Assembly (NCBI RefSeq): GCF_020080045.1
Contig: NZ_CP083451.1
Coordinates: 3,087,001 to 3,151,000 of the forward strand
Length of the DNA stretch: 64,000 bases
Direction: 5' to 3'
Origin: Comamonas odontotermitis
Lineage (GTDB): Bacteria; Pseudomonadota; Gammaproteobacteria; Burkholderiales; Burkholderiaceae_C
Of the stretch, positions 7,887-15,810 are shown piece after piece (position 1 is the stretch's first letter; each line of letters starts with the position of its first letter). A model generated the notes under the pieces. The model saw only the letters and a list, made by a program, of their open reading frames with translations. It was not told the origin of the DNA and made no database searches. Position numbers and translations under genes: made by a program.

Positions 7887-9239
7887 TCAGGCTGCTGCGC
7901 GCTCTGCCTCCTGCACCTCTCGCGCCTCCAGCGCACCGGGGCGGCGCTCCAGCAGATCGATCAGCATGACGTGATCGAGCCCGCAGTGCCACCACAGGGG
8001 CTCGGTAGCTTCGTTGCAGTCCAGCAGCAGCGCCGTCATCAGCGGCTGCGCACGCGTGGCAGCGGGCTCCACCAGCAGCACGTAGCGGGCATCGCTGTCG
8101 CTGCTCTGGCCCTGCTGTTCTGCGCTGGTGACGCGGCCCTCCACATCCACCACGGCGCCCACCCAGTCCAGCTGGGCCAGCACATCCAGCGCGCGGTGCA
8201 GTTGCACATCCTCCACCTTCAACTGCGCAGCCAGCTGGTGCAGGTACAACCCCTTCTCGGGCTGGTAGCGCATGGGATTGAGGGCGTGCAGGCACTCGAT
8301 GGCGAGCTGAAAATCCCAGCTCTGCGCCGTGGGCAGGCGGGCCACGCCCGCCAGCAGGCTGGGCAGATAGGCAGCCACCACGGCGCCCAGCAGCACGATC
8401 ACCCAGGCCACATAGATCCAGATGAGCAAGATGGGCAACGTAGCGAAGGTGCCGTAGATCGTGGAGTACGTGGGCACGTTGGCCAGGTACAGGGCGAGAA
8501 TCTTCTTGGCCAGCTCGATCCCGATCGCTACAAACACGCCACCAGCCAATGCGTCGCGCCAGCGCACATGGGTATTGGGCACATAGCGGAACATGGCTGT
8601 CACCCCCGCCGCCAAAAGCACGAACTCCAGCGAATCGAAAGCGAGGCGAATCAGGTACGGCAGCTCGCCCATGGCACTGCGCGAAGCGGCCATCACCGAC
8701 GACGTCAGCGCCAGGCTGGCGGCCAGCAGCAGCGGCCCCAATGTGATGGCAGCCCAGTAGATGAGCACGCGCTGGCCTAGCGGCCGGAGCTTGCGCACCC
8801 GCCAGATGTTGTTGAGCGTGCGGTCCATGGTGAGAATCAGTGCCAGCGCCGTGGCCAGCAGGAAACTCAGGCCCGCCATGCCCAGGCGGCTGGCCTTGCT
8901 GGCAAACTGGGTGATGTAGCCCAGCACCTGGCTGGCGATGCTGCTGGGGATCAGGCTCTCGACCAGCCAGCGCTGCAGTTGCGCCTCCATCTGCGAGAAC
9001 ATCGGAAACGCGGTGAACAGCGCCAGCGCCACCGTCATGAACGGCACCAGTGCCAGGGTGGTGGTAAAGGTCAGGCTGCTGGCCGTCAGACCCAGGCGGT
9101 CTTCGCCAAAACGCCTGCGCAGGGTATCGACCGTATTGCCCCACGGAAAATCAGCCAGCGCCTGCCACCAGCGCTCTGGCCTGGTGGCCATGGAATCCGT
9201 CGCCCTCGATGCCGTGTTTTTCTCTTCTGTGCCGTACAT
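7887..9239 (-). CDS. YihY family inner membrane protein (UPF0761)
   Basis: A 450-residue membrane protein of the YihY/UPF0761 family, once misnamed ribonuclease BN. The first ~300 residues hold about six hydrophobic segments with family motifs DRLGLTASSLTFTTTLALVPFMTVALALF, FLLATALALILTMDRTLNNIW and LPILLIWIYVAWVIVLLGAVVAAYLP. The last ~150 residues are soluble and include a winged-helix-like stretch (YQPEKGLYLHQLAAQLKVEDVQLHRALDVLAQLDWV), common in betaproteobacterial members. Function is unknown. A Met at 9191 could be the true start instead of 9239. It diverges from the DUF2069 gene 32 bases away. Confidence 0.85.
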   Translation of the reverse strand: MYGTEEKNTASRATDSMATRPERWWQALADFPWGNTVDTLRRRFGEDRLGLTASSLTFTTTLALVPFMTVALALFTAFPMFSQMEAQLQRWLVESLIPSSIASQVLGYITQFASKASRLGMAGLSFLLATALALILTMDRTLNNIWRVRKLRPLGQRVLIYWAAITLGPLLLAASLALTSSVMAASRSAMGELPYLIRLAFDSLEFVLLAAGVTAMFRYVPNTHVRWRDALAGGVFVAIGIELAKKILALYLANVPTYSTIYGTFATLPILLIWIYVAWVIVLLGAVVAAYLPSLLAGVARLPTAQSWDFQLAIECLHALNPMRYQPEKGLYLHQLAAQLKVEDVQLHRALDVLAQLDWVGAVVDVEGRVTSAEQQGQSSDSDARYVLLVEPAATRAQPLMTALLLDCNEATEPLWWHCGLDHVMLIDLLERRPGALEAREVQEAERAAA

Positions 9240-9271
9240 GCCGATATGATGCCAGTTTCACACCACGCACC

Positions 9272-9682
9272 ATGCCTTCCGCACCTTCGAATCTGCCTGA
9301 TTTGGTAACGCCCGCCGCAGCGCCTGGCGTGGCGCAGCTGTCTCGCACACTTGCAGTGGTGTCGCTCCTGGGTCTCGTGGTGCTGTCCGTGGCGTGGGAG
9401 TTGTGGATCGCGCCGCTGCGCCCCGGTGGCTCGTGGCTCGTCATCAAGGCGCTGCCGCTGTGCATACCGCTGGCAGGGCTGCTCAAGCACCGCATGTACA
9501 CCTACCGCTGGGTCAGTCTTCTGGTGTGGCTGTACTTCACCGAAGGTGTGGTGCGCGCATTTGGTGATGCGCCGCCCAGCCGCTGGTGCGCGATGGCCGA
9601 GATCGCGCTGTGCCTGCTGCTGTTTGCCGCCTGCGTTCTGCATGTCAAGGGTCGCCAGAAAGCCGTGCGGCCTGCCGAATAA
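9272..9682 (+). CDS. DUF2069 family small membrane protein
   Basis: A 136-residue integral membrane protein with four hydrophobic segments. It matches DUF2069 by SVAWELWIAPLRPGG, IKALPLCIPLAGLLKHRMYTYRWVSLLVWLYFTEGVVRAFGD. No function is assigned to the family. In related genomes it often sits beside yihY and wrbA; yihY is here but wrbA is not. The start at 9272 avoids overlap with the divergent yihY. Confidence 0.85.
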   Translation: MPSAPSNLPDLVTPAAAPGVAQLSRTLAVVSLLGLVVLSVAWELWIAPLRPGGSWLVIKALPLCIPLAGLLKHRMYTYRWVSLLVWLYFTEGVVRAFGDAPPSRWCAMAEIALCLLLFAACVLHVKGRQKAVRPAE

Positions 9683-9743
9683 CCGGGCGGGCCATCGTCC
9701 CGCTGAACGCATTTTGTTTTTGGATATTTGTTGAGACCAAGCC

Positions 9744-11168
9744 ATGACCGATCTGATTGCCAGCCTGCGCCGCATTGTGGGCGAAAACCATGTACTGACT
9801 GATGGCGACCTGAGCGCCTACGAACAGGACTGGCGCCGCCGCGAGCACGGCAAGGCCCTGGCCGTGGTGCGCCCCGGCTCCACCGAGGAAGTGGCTGCCG
9901 TGGTCAAGGCCTGCGCCGCCAATGGCACCGCCATCGTGCCGCAGGGTGGCAACACCGGCCTGGTGGTGGGATCAACCCCCGATACATCCGGCACGCAGGT
10001 GGTGCTGAACCTGGGCCGCATGAACACCGTGCGTGCGCTGGACAAGGACAACCTGACGATCACAGTCGATGCGGGCTGCATTCTGCAAAGCCTGCAGGAG
10101 CGCTGCGAGAAAGAAGGCTTTCTCTTCCCGCTGTCGCTGGCAGCCGAAGGCAGCTGCACCATTGGCGGCAATCTGGGCACCAATGCAGGTGGCACGCAGG
10201 TGGTGCGCTACGGCAATACGCGCGAGCTGTGCCTGGGCCTGGAAGTGGTCAACGCCCAGGGAGAAATCTGGAATGGATTGAAAGGCCTGCGCAAGGACAA
10301 CACCGGCTACGACCTGCGCAACCTCTTCATCGGCAGCGAAGGCACCCTGGGGGTGATCACGGCCGCCACGATGAAGATCTACCCCATGCCCGCCAGCCAG
10401 CTCACCGCCTGGGCCGCACTGCCGTCGTTTGAAGCGGCAGTACAGCTGCTGGGCCTGGCCCACCAATACCTGGGCGCGGGTCTTACAGGCTTCGAGGTGA
10501 TGAACCGCTTTGCACTGACCCTAGTGGACAAGCACATGCCGCAGCTGCGCGTGCCCTTTATCGACAACCCCGATTTCCCATACGCCGTGGTGCTGGAGAA
10601 CTCCGACAGCGAATCCGAGGCACACGCCCGCGCACGCTTTGAGGCGCTGATGGAGGCCGCGTTCGAGCAGGAAATCGTGCTGGACGCCGTCGTGGCCGAA
10701 AACCTGGGCCAGGCCCACAACCTGTGGCACATCCGCGAGAGCATTCCGCTCGCACAGGTGGAGGAAGGCCTGAACATCAAGCACGACATCTCGGTGCCAA
10801 TTTCACGCATTCCAGCCTTTGTGGAACACGCCACCGCCGTGCTGGCGCACAAGGTGCCGGGCATGCGCCTGGTGAACTTTGGCCACCTGGGAGACGGCAA
10901 TCTGCACTTCAATGTGCAGGCCCCCGAGAGCATGGACCCCAAGGCATTCCTTGAGGCGCGCGAGCACGAGATCAACCACATCGTCTACGACGCCGTTGCC
11001 AAGTTTGGCGGCTCCATTTCGGCGGAGCATGGCATTGGCACCTTGAAGGCAGCCACCCTGCCGGATTACCAGTCGCCGGTTGCGCTGTCCATGATGCGCG
11101 CCATCAAGCAGGCGCTCGACCCGCACGGCATCATGAACCCCAACTGCATGCTGGCCCGGCAGTCTTGA
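9744..11168 (+). CDS. FAD-linked oxidase, D-2-hydroxyacid (glutarate/lactate) dehydrogenase type
   Basis: A 474-residue flavoprotein of the GlcD/D-2-hydroxyglutarate dehydrogenase class. The FAD-binding PCMH domain covers ~40-220 (VVRPGSTEEVAAVV, PQGGNTGLVVG, LSLAAEGSCTIGGNLGTNAGG, RYGNTRELCLGLEVV, GYDLRNLFIGSEGTLGVIT). The C-terminal oxidase domain carries the metal site NFGHLGDGNLHFN and ISAEHGIGTLK. It oxidises a D-2-hydroxyacid; which one cannot be told. D-2-hydroxyglutarate produced by SerA is a common guess for this size. No cysteine cluster, so it is not a GlcF partner by fusion. Confidence 0.88.
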   Translation: MTDLIASLRRIVGENHVLTDGDLSAYEQDWRRREHGKALAVVRPGSTEEVAAVVKACAANGTAIVPQGGNTGLVVGSTPDTSGTQVVLNLGRMNTVRALDKDNLTITVDAGCILQSLQERCEKEGFLFPLSLAAEGSCTIGGNLGTNAGGTQVVRYGNTRELCLGLEVVNAQGEIWNGLKGLRKDNTGYDLRNLFIGSEGTLGVITAATMKIYPMPASQLTAWAALPSFEAAVQLLGLAHQYLGAGLTGFEVMNRFALTLVDKHMPQLRVPFIDNPDFPYAVVLENSDSESEAHARARFEALMEAAFEQEIVLDAVVAENLGQAHNLWHIRESIPLAQVEEGLNIKHDISVPISRIPAFVEHATAVLAHKVPGMRLVNFGHLGDGNLHFNVQAPESMDPKAFLEAREHEINHIVYDAVAKFGGSISAEHGIGTLKAATLPDYQSPVALSMMRAIKQALDPHGIMNPNCMLARQS

Positions 11169-11255
11169 TTCGCACCAATAACCCAGCAGGAGCGATGGCG
11201 CATCGCCGGGTATTGCCCTGCATGCCCCGTCCTCATTGGGCAGCGGGCATGCGGA

Positions 11256-11735
11256 TTAGGAAGCCGGCGCACTCAGCGCGTTGGAGATCATGGTGTTGAC
11301 ATCCTTGGGCCAGAGAAAGGACGCACCGGGGTCTTGCACCACACGCGGCTGACCATCCTGCAACCACCAGATGCGCATGGTATTGGTCTGCGCGTCCAGC
11401 GCCACGGCGGCGGCGTTGCTGCCGCCCTCATGCTTGCGATTGCCGGTAATGAAGTAGACCGATCCTTCCTTCTGCAAGGGGCCCGCCACCTCCAGATTCC
11501 GCATGAAAACCGGCGCCTGCGTACCCAGCAGGTGCTGCAGGCGCGCCGCCATCACGCCACGCTGCAAAAATGGCGCATCGCTTTGGTACTTGCCCACCTG
11601 GCCCTGCAACTGCCCGTAGGCCTGCTGGCCATCGGTCGCCTGGGCAGCGGGCGCCCCTCCCGGCCCGCTCTGGCAGCCCGCCAACGCAAGTACAGCCGCA
11701 AAACCCCATGCCCTATACCCGATGTGCCCTTGCAT
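11256..11735 (-). CDS. predicted lipoprotein of unknown function
   Basis: A 159-residue protein with a short signal peptide ending in the lipobox LALAGC (Cys ~22), followed by a Gly/Ala/Pro linker. The mature part contains SVYFITGNRKHEGGSNAAAVALDAQTNTMRIWWLQDGQP, a beta-rich stretch I do not recognise. Likely attached to the outer membrane. The ATG at 11735 has GAGG seven bases upstream and is preferred over 11741. Confidence 0.75.
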   Translation of the reverse strand: MQGHIGYRAWGFAAVLALAGCQSGPGGAPAAQATDGQQAYGQLQGQVGKYQSDAPFLQRGVMAARLQHLLGTQAPVFMRNLEVAGPLQKEGSVYFITGNRKHEGGSNAAAVALDAQTNTMRIWWLQDGQPRVVQDPGASFLWPKDVNTMISNALSAPAS

Positions 11736-12090
11736 CCACATACCTCGCCTTTCAAATGCTTTTCACAAATGTTCTGGAATTCCAGCGCTTGTCCAATCAG
11801 CGCTTGAAGCTATTAAAACAATAGCAATGAACTTGTTCGAGCTCAAAGCCGCGCCAAATCTGCATGCCTGCAGCCGGGCAACAGGCCTGAACAGAGAAAA
11901 CTGGCACACTATACGATTAGTTGTCTATGTAACCAACTATGGCCTTCCTGCACTGCATAGCTGCAGGGGAAAGCGGCCATCGCGTAAAGTACGGGCATTG
12001 TGCCCAGGCCTGCATGGTGCAGCACCCGGCCATGGCCCCTGGGCCAACCGCTGAAACCATGCCCGGGCCGGCAACCCTCTTGAGAACCGA
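11736..12090. other. intergenic region between the lipoprotein gene and thyA
   Basis: 355 bases without a convincing gene. It holds one copy of the ~45-bp dispersed repeat (11784-11827) and is AT-richer from 11750 to 11940. The divergent start regions of the lipoprotein and thyA genes lie here, but I cannot point to confident promoters. Confidence 0.6.
11784..11827 (-). repeat. ~45-bp dispersed repeat, copy B
   Basis: Read on the minus strand it begins TTGCTATTGTTTTAATAGCT and ends TGGACAAGCGCT. It matches copy A (45628-45672) at about three quarters of positions, including the GCTATT..ATAGC palindrome and the two GCGCT words. Confidence 0.75.
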
Positions 12091-13071
12091 ATGAAGCAAT
12101 ACCTCCAACTCGTGCAGGACATTCTGGACCACGGTTCGTGGCAGAACAACCGCACCGGCATCCGCACCCTCAGCATGCCAGGCGCCAGCCTGCGTTTTGA
12201 CCTGCAGCAAGGCTTTCCCGCTGTCACCACCAAAAAGCTGGCGTTCAAATCTGCCATTGGCGAGATGGTGGGTTTCATGCGCGCATGCCGCAGTGCTGCG
12301 GATTTCCGGGCGCTTGGCTGCAAGGTCTGGGATCAGAACGCCAATGAGAACAAGGCATGGCTGGCCAACCCCTATCGCCTGCAGGAAGACGACCTGGGCC
12401 CCGTGTACGGCGTGCAATGGCGTCAGTGGCCTGCCTACAAACTGATTGATCTGGCTCAACCCCAGGGCGCCGTACAGATTGCCGATGCCTTGGCCAAGGG
12501 TTACCGCCAGATTGGGGAAGTGGACGAAGGCGGTGTGCCGCATGCCGTGCTCTACAAGGCCGTTGACCAGTTGCGCCAGTGCCTGGACACCATCATGAAC
12601 GACCCCGGCAGCCGCCGCATTCTGTTCCACGGCTGGAACTGGGCGCAGCTGGAGGAAATGGCCCTGCCGCCCTGCCACCTGCTCTACCAGTTTCTCGTCA
12701 ACCAACAGGCGGGCGAGATATCGCTGTGCCTCTACATCCGCAGCAACGATGTGGGCCTGGGTACGCCTTTCAACCTGACCGAGGGCGCAGCGCTGCTGCA
12801 CCTGGTGGGACGCCTGACCGGCTACAAACCGCGCTGGTTCACCTATTTCATCGGTGATGCCCACATCTACGAAAACCACCTGCCCATGCTGCAGGAACAA
12901 CTCCAGCGCGAGCCCTTCCCCGCGCCACAGCTGGTGTTGTCCGACCGCATTCCAAGCTATGCAGAAACCGGCCGTTACGAGCCAGAATGGCTGGAGAAAG
13001 TGGAGCCCGGCGACTTCCGCCTCGAAGGCTACCAGCACCATGCGCCGCTGACGGCGCCCATGGCGGTATAG
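12091..13071 (+). CDS. thyA: thymidylate synthase
   Basis: Thymidylate synthase of 326 residues, converting dUMP to dTMP with methylenetetrahydrofolate. Seen: [56 protein letters not shown], the catalytic Cys195 in [11 protein letters not shown], and [14 protein letters not shown] with [12 protein letters not shown] at the C-terminus. It is about 60 residues longer than E. coli ThyA; the extra segment around residues 120-165 between the conserved blocks is a known long-insert variant. A terminator follows closely, so it is probably a single-gene transcript. Confidence 0.95.
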   Translation: MKQYLQLVQDILDHGSWQNNRTGIRTLSMPGASLRFDLQQGFPAVTTKKLAFKSAIGEMVGFMRACRSAADFRALGCKVWDQNANENKAWLANPYRLQEDDLGPVYGVQWRQWPAYKLIDLAQPQGAVQIADALAKGYRQIGEVDEGGVPHAVLYKAVDQLRQCLDTIMNDPGSRRILFHGWNWAQLEEMALPPCHLLYQFLVNQQAGEISLCLYIRSNDVGLGTPFNLTEGAALLHLVGRLTGYKPRWFTYFIGDAHIYENHLPMLQEQLQREPFPAPQLVLSDRIPSYAETGRYEPEWLEKVEPGDFRLEGYQHHAPLTAPMAV

Positions 13072-13095
13072 GCCTTTTCAGCGCCAATCGCATTC

Positions 13096-13128
13096 ACCCC
13101 GCTGGTTGACAGGACCTTCGGGGTTTTT
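13096..13128 (+). terminator. intrinsic terminator after thyA
   Basis: ACCCCG (13096-13101) pairs with CGGGGT (13119-13124), with an inner GGT/ACC pairing, followed by a T run. Confidence 0.75.
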
Positions 13129-13320
13129 CATTTCTGCACCGCCTCGCAAGCCCTGGCCTCTGGGGCCGGGCGGCCTGAGCGGCCCGCCATACCACGTACT
13201 TTTGCGATACGGATTGCAGGCATGGAGGCGCGCGTCCTACAGCCAGCAAGACACCATGGCGTCACCCTTTGGGTTCATACACCGCAAGGAGATCTGCCAA
13301 TTTTGATGGAAGGAGCAAAC

Positions 13321-13530
13321 ATGAACAGCGCCCTTTTCATGGCGACCAAGCCGCAGCCCGAAGACGAGGAAATGGACCCCGTGGGCGAGCCCGATCCGGT
13401 ACAGGAGCCAGCCTTGCCCGCAGACGGAGACGACCCGGCCCATCCGCCCTTTTCGCCAGACCGCGAGCCCGATATTCCGCAGGATCCGGAGTCCGAGCGG
13501 GTGGTGCAACCTGAACCGGTGGGGCCATGA
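13321..13530 (+). CDS. small acidic proline-rich protein
   Basis: A 69-residue protein beginning MNSALFMATKPQPEDEEMD and rich in Pro, Asp and Glu throughout, hence likely disordered. AAGGAG seven bases before the ATG decides this start over the upstream in-frame GTG/ATG at 13222. No known domain. First of a run of small same-strand genes up to 15316. Confidence 0.6.
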   Translation: MNSALFMATKPQPEDEEMDPVGEPDPVQEPALPADGDDPAHPPFSPDREPDIPQDPESERVVQPEPVGP

Positions 13531-13649
13531 CTGCATGACAGCGTGGCTGCCGATGGCGGATGTTCAGGCTCTGCCCACGAGGCCGACGCATCAACCCCAA
13601 GGCGTGATGAATCACGGCAGTATCAACCCGATAACTGGAAAGTGCACCT

Positions 13650-13775
13650 ATGACCGAACCCAGCAAACCATCCAACCCCAAGACAGGTTTTGGCCAATTA
13701 GCCAACAAGCGATTCGCCATCCTGCTTGCCATCGTCATCGCATTTCTGATGGTTGCGATCTGGGTGCCGTTCTGA
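13650..13775 (+). CDS. 41-residue single-TM protein
   Basis: ATG at 13650, stop at 13773-13775. The N-terminal 20 residues are polar (MTEPSKPSNPKTGFGQLANK) and residues 22-40 form one hydrophobic segment (FAILLAIVIAFLMVAIWVPF), so it is a small inner membrane protein. The ribosome binding site (GGAAAG) is weak. Function unknown; support comes from the clean amphiphilic design and its place among similar small genes. Confidence 0.5.
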   Translation: MTEPSKPSNPKTGFGQLANKRFAILLAIVIAFLMVAIWVPF

Positions 13776-13945
13776 TCGCGCCTGCCTTGCCGATGCCTAT
13801 TCTTGTCGTGTGACCTGGATCCGGGCTTTGTCGAACAGTCCGTCAACAGCCTTGGCTGCAACGCCCATGGGCCCGAAGACGCTGGACATCCGCCCGGAAG
13901 GGTCAACACCGTCAACACCACCACGGCAGCCAGGAGGAAATAGCC

Positions 13946-14095
13946 ATGCCAACCCCCATCGCACCACCGCAGCCACCGGTACCGCCTCCCATGCCGGAGC
14001 CGGCAAAACCTGAGCCCATTGACCCGCCCGACAGTACCTTGCCTATCGAAGAGCCCCAGAAAGCGCCGCCTGTGAAAGACCCCGAACCCGTGTAG
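13946..14095 (+). CDS. 49-residue proline-rich peptide
   Basis: ATG at 13946 preceded by a near-perfect AGGAGG nine bases upstream. The product (MPTPIAPPQPPVPPPMPEP and so on) is about 40% proline with acidic residues near the end. It resembles low-complexity proline-rich peptides that I have no function for. The strong ribosome binding site is the main argument that it is translated. Confidence 0.5.
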   Translation: MPTPIAPPQPPVPPPMPEPAKPEPIDPPDSTLPIEEPQKAPPVKDPEPV

Positions 14096-14214
14096 CGGGC
14101 CATGAAGCGTCTTCGCCATCCGTTCCATTTGGTATCCGGGCCACGCTCCTACACCCAGTCGCCGCGAAGCGCCGTACTGTAGTTCCAATCTCGTTATTTA
14201 CAAAAAGGAGTCCC

Positions 14215-14517
14215 ATGTTGTTCAAATCCAAACAGCCTAGCCTGTCCGCAGTGCAAGACGATCTGGCCAAGCTGGTCGATGATGTTCGAGCCTTGCTCTC
14301 TGTCAAGGAATTGGATGCCATTCCCGAAATCAGAGGCGTGCGCCAACGCATCGATGAAGGGCTCGCGAGCGCCAAGGATTCTGCCGAGCAGGTGCTGCAG
14401 CAAACCCGGCACGCCGCGGCCTGTGCAGACCAGTACGCGAAGGATGAGCCATGGCGGATTGCCGGTGCGGCACTTGCGGTGGGGGCATTGGTCACCTATG
14501 TCATGTGCCGACGTTGA
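14215..14517 (+). CDS. DUF883/ElaB-YqjD family membrane-anchored protein
   Basis: A 100-residue protein with a long amphipathic helical region (residues ~10-70, VQDDLAKLVDDVRALLS, GLASAKDSAEQVLQQTRHAAACADQY) and a C-terminal hydrophobic anchor (IAGAALAVGALVTYVMCRR). This is the layout of YqjD/ElaB, C-tail-anchored inner membrane proteins that bind ribosomes in stationary phase in E. coli. AAGGAG precedes the ATG. Expression in stress or stationary phase is an inference from the family. Confidence 0.75.
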   Translation: MLFKSKQPSLSAVQDDLAKLVDDVRALLSVKELDAIPEIRGVRQRIDEGLASAKDSAEQVLQQTRHAAACADQYAKDEPWRIAGAALAVGALVTYVMCRR

Positions 14518-14736
14518 CGCATTTCTACGCGCAGGTGCGGACTCCTTGCAGAGCAGGCACCTGAAGACTGTTTTCCGTGGACGCACGCCGGTTGGCTCCG
14601 CGTCCGTGGATGAATGCAGCCCCATGCGGGGCATGTGAGAAGCACAAACTTCGCAACTTCTCGGAGGAGCCGACGATAGGCTGGTGGCGCAGACAAGCAT
14701 GTGCACCATCAACGCTTTGAGCACAAGGAGGCTGCC

Positions 14737-15141
14737 ATGCAGACCTTGACCGTAACCCCCAAGATGCGCGCCTTTTTAGGCGGCGCATTCTACCCAACAG
14801 GTTTCTCGCTTGTCATGTACCCATCGGAAGATGAGGCCTTGGAGATTGCACGCCGGCTTACTGACCACCTGTTTCGCATCGACGATATTTTTCTGGTACC
14901 GCCCCAGGTTGTGCTGCAGGAGATCGCACCCACGGTAGATGCGTCCGACAAACCGTTGCCATCGATGGGCTCGGACGGCTCCATTGCGCGCAGCCTGGTG
15001 GAGCTTGCCGAGCAAGGCCATGTCGGCCTGCTGATACGCACAGCGAATGACCAGGAGATCAATGCATTGCGCGGAGTGATTGCCAACAGCAACTACTCCT
15101 TTGCCAAGGCATACCACTCGCTGGCCATTGAGGATTTGTAG
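14737..15141 (+). CDS. hypothetical protein, 134 residues
   Basis: Starts at an ATG with AAGGAGG eight bases upstream. The sequence has an alpha/beta feel (FSLVMYPSEDEALEIARRLTDHLFRIDDIFLVPPQVVLQEIAP, ELAEQGHVGLLIRTANDQEINALRGVI) with no signal peptide or membrane segment. I do not recognise the family. It shares strand and spacing with the small-protein run around it. Confidence 0.65.
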   Translation: MQTLTVTPKMRAFLGGAFYPTGFSLVMYPSEDEALEIARRLTDHLFRIDDIFLVPPQVVLQEIAPTVDASDKPLPSMGSDGSIARSLVELAEQGHVGLLIRTANDQEINALRGVIANSNYSFAKAYHSLAIEDL

Positions 15142-15187
15142 CCTTCGCGGAACTTCATTTGGCATTTCACGCAACAGGAGAGAAGCG

Positions 15188-15316
15188 ATGAGCCCCATCT
15201 TCATCGGCATACATGCGCTGGGCAGCAAACAATCGCCCATACCCCGCACGCCCAAGAAGCCCAAGCCCGGAGGAAGCCCCCCTGCAGACGATGACCCGTC
15301 CCAACTGCAGATTTGA
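15188..15316 (+). CDS. 42-residue basic/proline-rich peptide
   Basis: ATG at 15188 with CAGGAGAG upstream. Product MSPIFIGIHALGSKQSPIPR continues with PRTPKKPKPGG and an acidic end. Low complexity, function unknown. Supported by the ribosome binding site and position as last member of the small-gene run. Confidence 0.45.
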   Translation: MSPIFIGIHALGSKQSPIPRTPKKPKPGGSPPADDDPSQLQI

Positions 15317-15810
15317 AACGCACCCGCCGATGATGGGCACCAGGCACTGAGCGTTGGCATTGAGTATTTCGATACGAAATGACCAGACGCTGTTGCGAAA
15401 ATTCGTGTCGCAGCTACGGTAGGCGGGCCGCAGGTTTGGCCAAACCTGCGCAAAGCGCTGGAACTCGTGCAGTCGCTATTGCGGATGGCCAGCCTACCTT
15501 GGAAAGCGCCTTGCTACAGCACGGTGTGCCGTAGGCAAACAAGCTAGGATGTACGCGTGCACTCCTCGTGCAGGCGGTCAGGGCTTGCACATGCTCGCAA
15601 ACTCCATCGGAATAAAGTTCTTGAGTGGAAAACCAAGAAGCACAGCGCTGAGCGACGTCGCCAGTAACGCATGGTGCATCTGGGTATCTAGGCCTGACAG
15701 TACAGATTCAAGCCATCCCCGTGACCATTAATGATATGAGTGACTGAATCGACCAGTGAAACACCGTCCCCCTGGTCGATTCAGTCACGTTACTTAGTCG
15801 CCAGTTCTAC
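15317..15810. other. intergenic region after the small-protein run
   Basis: 494 bases with no credible gene on either strand. Its only clear structure is the 17-bp perfect inverted repeat at 15740-15788, next to the 3' end of the RTX gene. GC3-like bias is absent and short frames in it have no ribosome binding sites. Confidence 0.6.
15740..15788 (-). terminator. perfect 17-bp inverted repeat at the 3' end of the RTX gene
   Basis: GTGACTGAATCGACCAG (15740-15756) is exactly complementary to 15772-15788, with a 15-base loop. It lies 22 bases past the RTX stop codon on the minus strand. Neither side has a T run, so it is either a Rho-assisted end, an mRNA-stabilising 3' hairpin, or a trace of an inserted element. 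Confidence 0.5.

Noticed and set aside
7597..9144. 515-codon open frame on the minus strand
   Set aside because: Out-of-frame shadow of yihY; yihY itself in the other frame has the membrane pattern and family motifs.
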